Origin: Euptelea pleiosperma
Lineage: Eukaryota > Streptophyta > Magnoliopsida > Ranunculales > Eupteleaceae
DNA: 64,000 nucleotides
Assembly: GCA_035048495.1 (NCBI GenBank)
Contig: CM068545.1
Location: forward strand, 18,125,702-18,189,701
Direction of reading: 5' to 3'
This document shows, piece by piece, positions 62,171 to 64,000 of the stretch. Numbering within the stretch: position 1 is the stretch's first letter; each line of letters begins with the position of its first letter. The translations under genes were made by a program, and so were the position numbers. The notes under the pieces are model-generated. The model saw only the letters and a program-made list of their open reading frames with translations. It searched no databases and had not been told where the DNA came from.

Positions 62171-62174
62171 AATG

Positions 62175-62303
62175 GAGTAAAACTTCCATCACAAGTGCTT
62201 TTGCAAAGTACCCATGTGCTTTTGCTTTTTAGGTGTACGTGCCGAGAACTCATTGGCTGTGTTTTGTGTGATTTGCAATCCCATTGTGATGGAAGTTTTA
62301 CTC
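62175..62303. mobile_element. Mutator-like MITE, 129 bp, exact 9-bp target duplication
   Basis: The ends GAGTAAAACTTCCATCACAA and TTGTGATGGAAGTTTTACTC are exact 20-bp inverted repeats apart from at most a base or two. CCTTAAATG flanks both sides exactly (62166-62174 and 62304-62312). Same terminus family as 27679 and 44723, but with an unrelated short centre. Confidence 0.88.
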
Positions 62304-62335
62304 CCTTAAATGAATGATTGATATGCCTTAAAGGT

Positions 62336-62527
62336 GTATTTTCTGGTAGAAATAAATTCTCACCTATCTGGATGGGAAATGAATTCCGGGCCTAGTAGGA
62401 AAATTATCAAGATTTAAATGGCTTGTTAGGGAAAATAATACAGATTTATACTGGCTATCTAACAATGGACAGTTGTGTTTTGCTAAGGAAAATGCAATTT
62501 TCCCACTTGGTAATCAAACACGGCCTT
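62336..62527. repeat. Dispersed repeat, inverted relative of 9494-9705
   Basis: It begins AAGGTGTATTTTCTGG and ends TTGGTAATCAAACACGGCC. Shared internal words with the 9.5-kb copy (read in reverse) include GGATGGGAAAT.AATTCC and GGGAAAAT.AT.CAGATTTA. Probably a MITE family; ends unresolved. Confidence 0.5.
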
Positions 62528-62603
62528 AATGCAAAAATCCTCTACCATTAATAGCTTCCAACAATTTCTGCATGTAGGATTGTGGAGTCCACATGCCTTA
62601 AAT

Positions 62604-62748
62604 ACAAATTCAAATATAAAATAAAACTCCACCCACATTTTTATCCATCAACCAATTAATTAATTTGAAGTGCCGTTAAGCTGGTACAAATTCAAATATA
62701 AAATAAAACTCCACCCACATTTTTATCCATCAATCAATTAATTAAATC
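62604..62748. repeat. Direct repeat of about 62 bp, 82 bp apart
   Basis: ACAAATTCAAATATAAAATA followed by AAACTCCACCCACATTTTTA and TCCATCAA.CAATTAATTA occurs at 62604 and again at 62686 with one or two differences. Recent local duplication. Confidence 0.85.
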
Positions 62749-62844
62749 CACAGAGATTGACATCATAAACTGTAGATTTTTTTTTCGAATATAAAAACAA
62801 TATATCACTAATATTTTACCAATAAGTTAGGGTAGTACCATCAG

Positions 62845-63260
62845 GGTTTGAAACCTAACTTCTTCTTCATCCACAAGCGTCCCATCTTTTATCCTAACCA
62901 TTGAAATAAAATCGTTTCTCCTCGAATTTGCCATCTTGTAGAAAAATTTTGTGTTGTTATCGCGTTCTTTTAGCCACCTCACCGTTGATTTCTGTCTCTA
63001 GCCAATTTCATTTAAATGGGCCCATTTTTGAAACTCCTTTTTAATATTCTCCCTTGAGACTACCTCATCAATTTCTAGAGTATCTTGCTCCTCCCGCACA
63101 TCAAATTCTCGAATTTGTCTAGTACGTGTTTCAATTTCATTTCCACCTTCTCAAATTCGTTAATATATTCCATTCTTTCAATTTTGATTTCTTCAAAATT
63201 TCTGAGCATTAAGCTTATTCCTCAAAACAAATCCTGCTCCTCTTGTGAACTCTAAAGACC
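62845..63260 (-). mobile_element. LINE retrotransposon fragment (linker before the reverse transcriptase)
   Basis: The minus-strand translation reads FVLRNKLNAQKF (near 63230). After frame breaks it continues DTLEIDEVVSRENIKKEFQK, WAHLNEIG, STVRWLKERDNNTKFFYKMA and NSRRNDFISMVRIKDGTLVD. The WLKERDNNTKFFYKMANSRR block is characteristic of plant L1-type LINEs between the endonuclease and reverse transcriptase. Stops show it is dead. Confidence 0.78.
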
Positions 63261-63889
63261 ACCATCCTTGACTTTTTCTAAAAAGCCTTGTGCTTCAACC
63301 AGTTATTTGATATGGGATTAGATTTCAGCCCCAAACCCATGTGTTCTTGTTTTAATGTTTAAGAACTAGTATTTTCATCTTTTGAGTCGTAGTTGGTGTC
63401 GGATAATTTTATTCATAATCTCGGGTTTAAAAACCCAACTCCATGTTATTTGTATGATATATTCAAAGAAAATAGAAGAAAGGAAGTGGAGAATAATAAT
63501 AACAGAATTAATCAAAATAAAAACTCACTGTTAATTGGCAAATAAAATAGATCGAAGCTTGTGTCGTACACAATGGCTTTAAGATAAATTTATCCCCTTA
63601 TTGCAGTACTAAAGGTCTTTGGACGTTTGTCTCTCAGGATACAACAATTTTAATGTACGAAAATAGCACTTAATCTACACGCTTAATGAACCGGAACTGT
63701 ATTCGTATTCTCACAGAAGAAAACTTATAAAATATAGAGAAATTGATTAAAGCATAAGTATTTCAGACCCTTAAATCTAAATCTTTTTAAAAAGCCTTTG
63801 ATTTCTTGTGGGCCCCCGTGTGCGCGTGAGCCCACGTACTATTCTCTTAAGCTTATAAGTCTCTACGGAACAACTTCTATATATAAGTT

Positions 63890-64000
63890 AACAGGAGGAG
63901 CAAGATTTGTTTTGAGGAATAAGCTTAATGCTCTGAAATCAGAACTGAAAGAATGGAATATGTGTTGTGTAAAACATGCCACGTGGAAGATTATTTTGGG
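63890..64000 (+). mobile_element. LINE fragment in the opposite orientation, running off the window
   Basis: The plus-strand translation gives RFVLRNKLNALKSELKEWN, the same block as at about 63230 on the other strand. The two form an inverted repeat (for example TTTTGAGGAATAAGCTTAATG here). The element may continue past the window end. Confidence 0.65.

Overview
This is a plant nuclear window, very probably from a woody dicot or early-diverging eudicot. The evidence is three plant housekeeping genes split by spliceosomal introns, AT-rich spacers, and a dense load of plant-type transposable elements. I cannot name the species from sequence alone.

Three genes appear intact, all on the plus strand. 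The first, at 4201-7964 (7 exons, 381 aa), encodes a DUF455 ferritin-like protein. The second, at 12971-21899 (7 exons, 589 aa), encodes pyruvate decarboxylase; two of its six introns have GC-AG ends. The third, at 45478-61196 (7 exons, 354 aa), encodes mitochondrial NAD-malate dehydrogenase. Its last two introns are swollen to 4.5 kb and 9.7 kb by a Ty3/gypsy relic, an LTR-bounded Ty1/copia element and several hAT remnants. A fourth gene on the minus strand (28245-29114, DUF7086 family) is recognisable over its length but broken by two frame changes, one in an 18-G run. Three gene relics are also present: an exon of a TIME FOR COFFEE-like gene (2151-2479), the first exon of a DUF726 gene (24346-24570) and an L-type lectin domain (25799-26351).

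Most of the rest is small non-autonomous DNA transposons. Several are defined to the base by target-site duplications: 8-bp (hAT-type, 8881-9234 and 30005-30274), 9-bp (Mutator-like, 8497-8689, 44723-45085, 62175-62303) and TAA (Tourist/Harbinger, 11802-12310, nested in another element). A widespread fold-back family recurs about ten times. The 30.4-45.4 kb interval holds no recognisable gene, only AT-rich sequence, minisatellites, fold-back elements and possible LTR remnants.

The genes have no operon-like relationship. Pyruvate decarboxylase (fermentation) and malate dehydrogenase (TCA cycle, redox shuttle) are both central-carbon enzymes, but their proximity is probably incidental. I found no convincing novel multi-gene system. 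The most notable signals are the nested fold-back transposons, the GC-AG introns, the repeat-expanded malate dehydrogenase introns and the partial gene copies.
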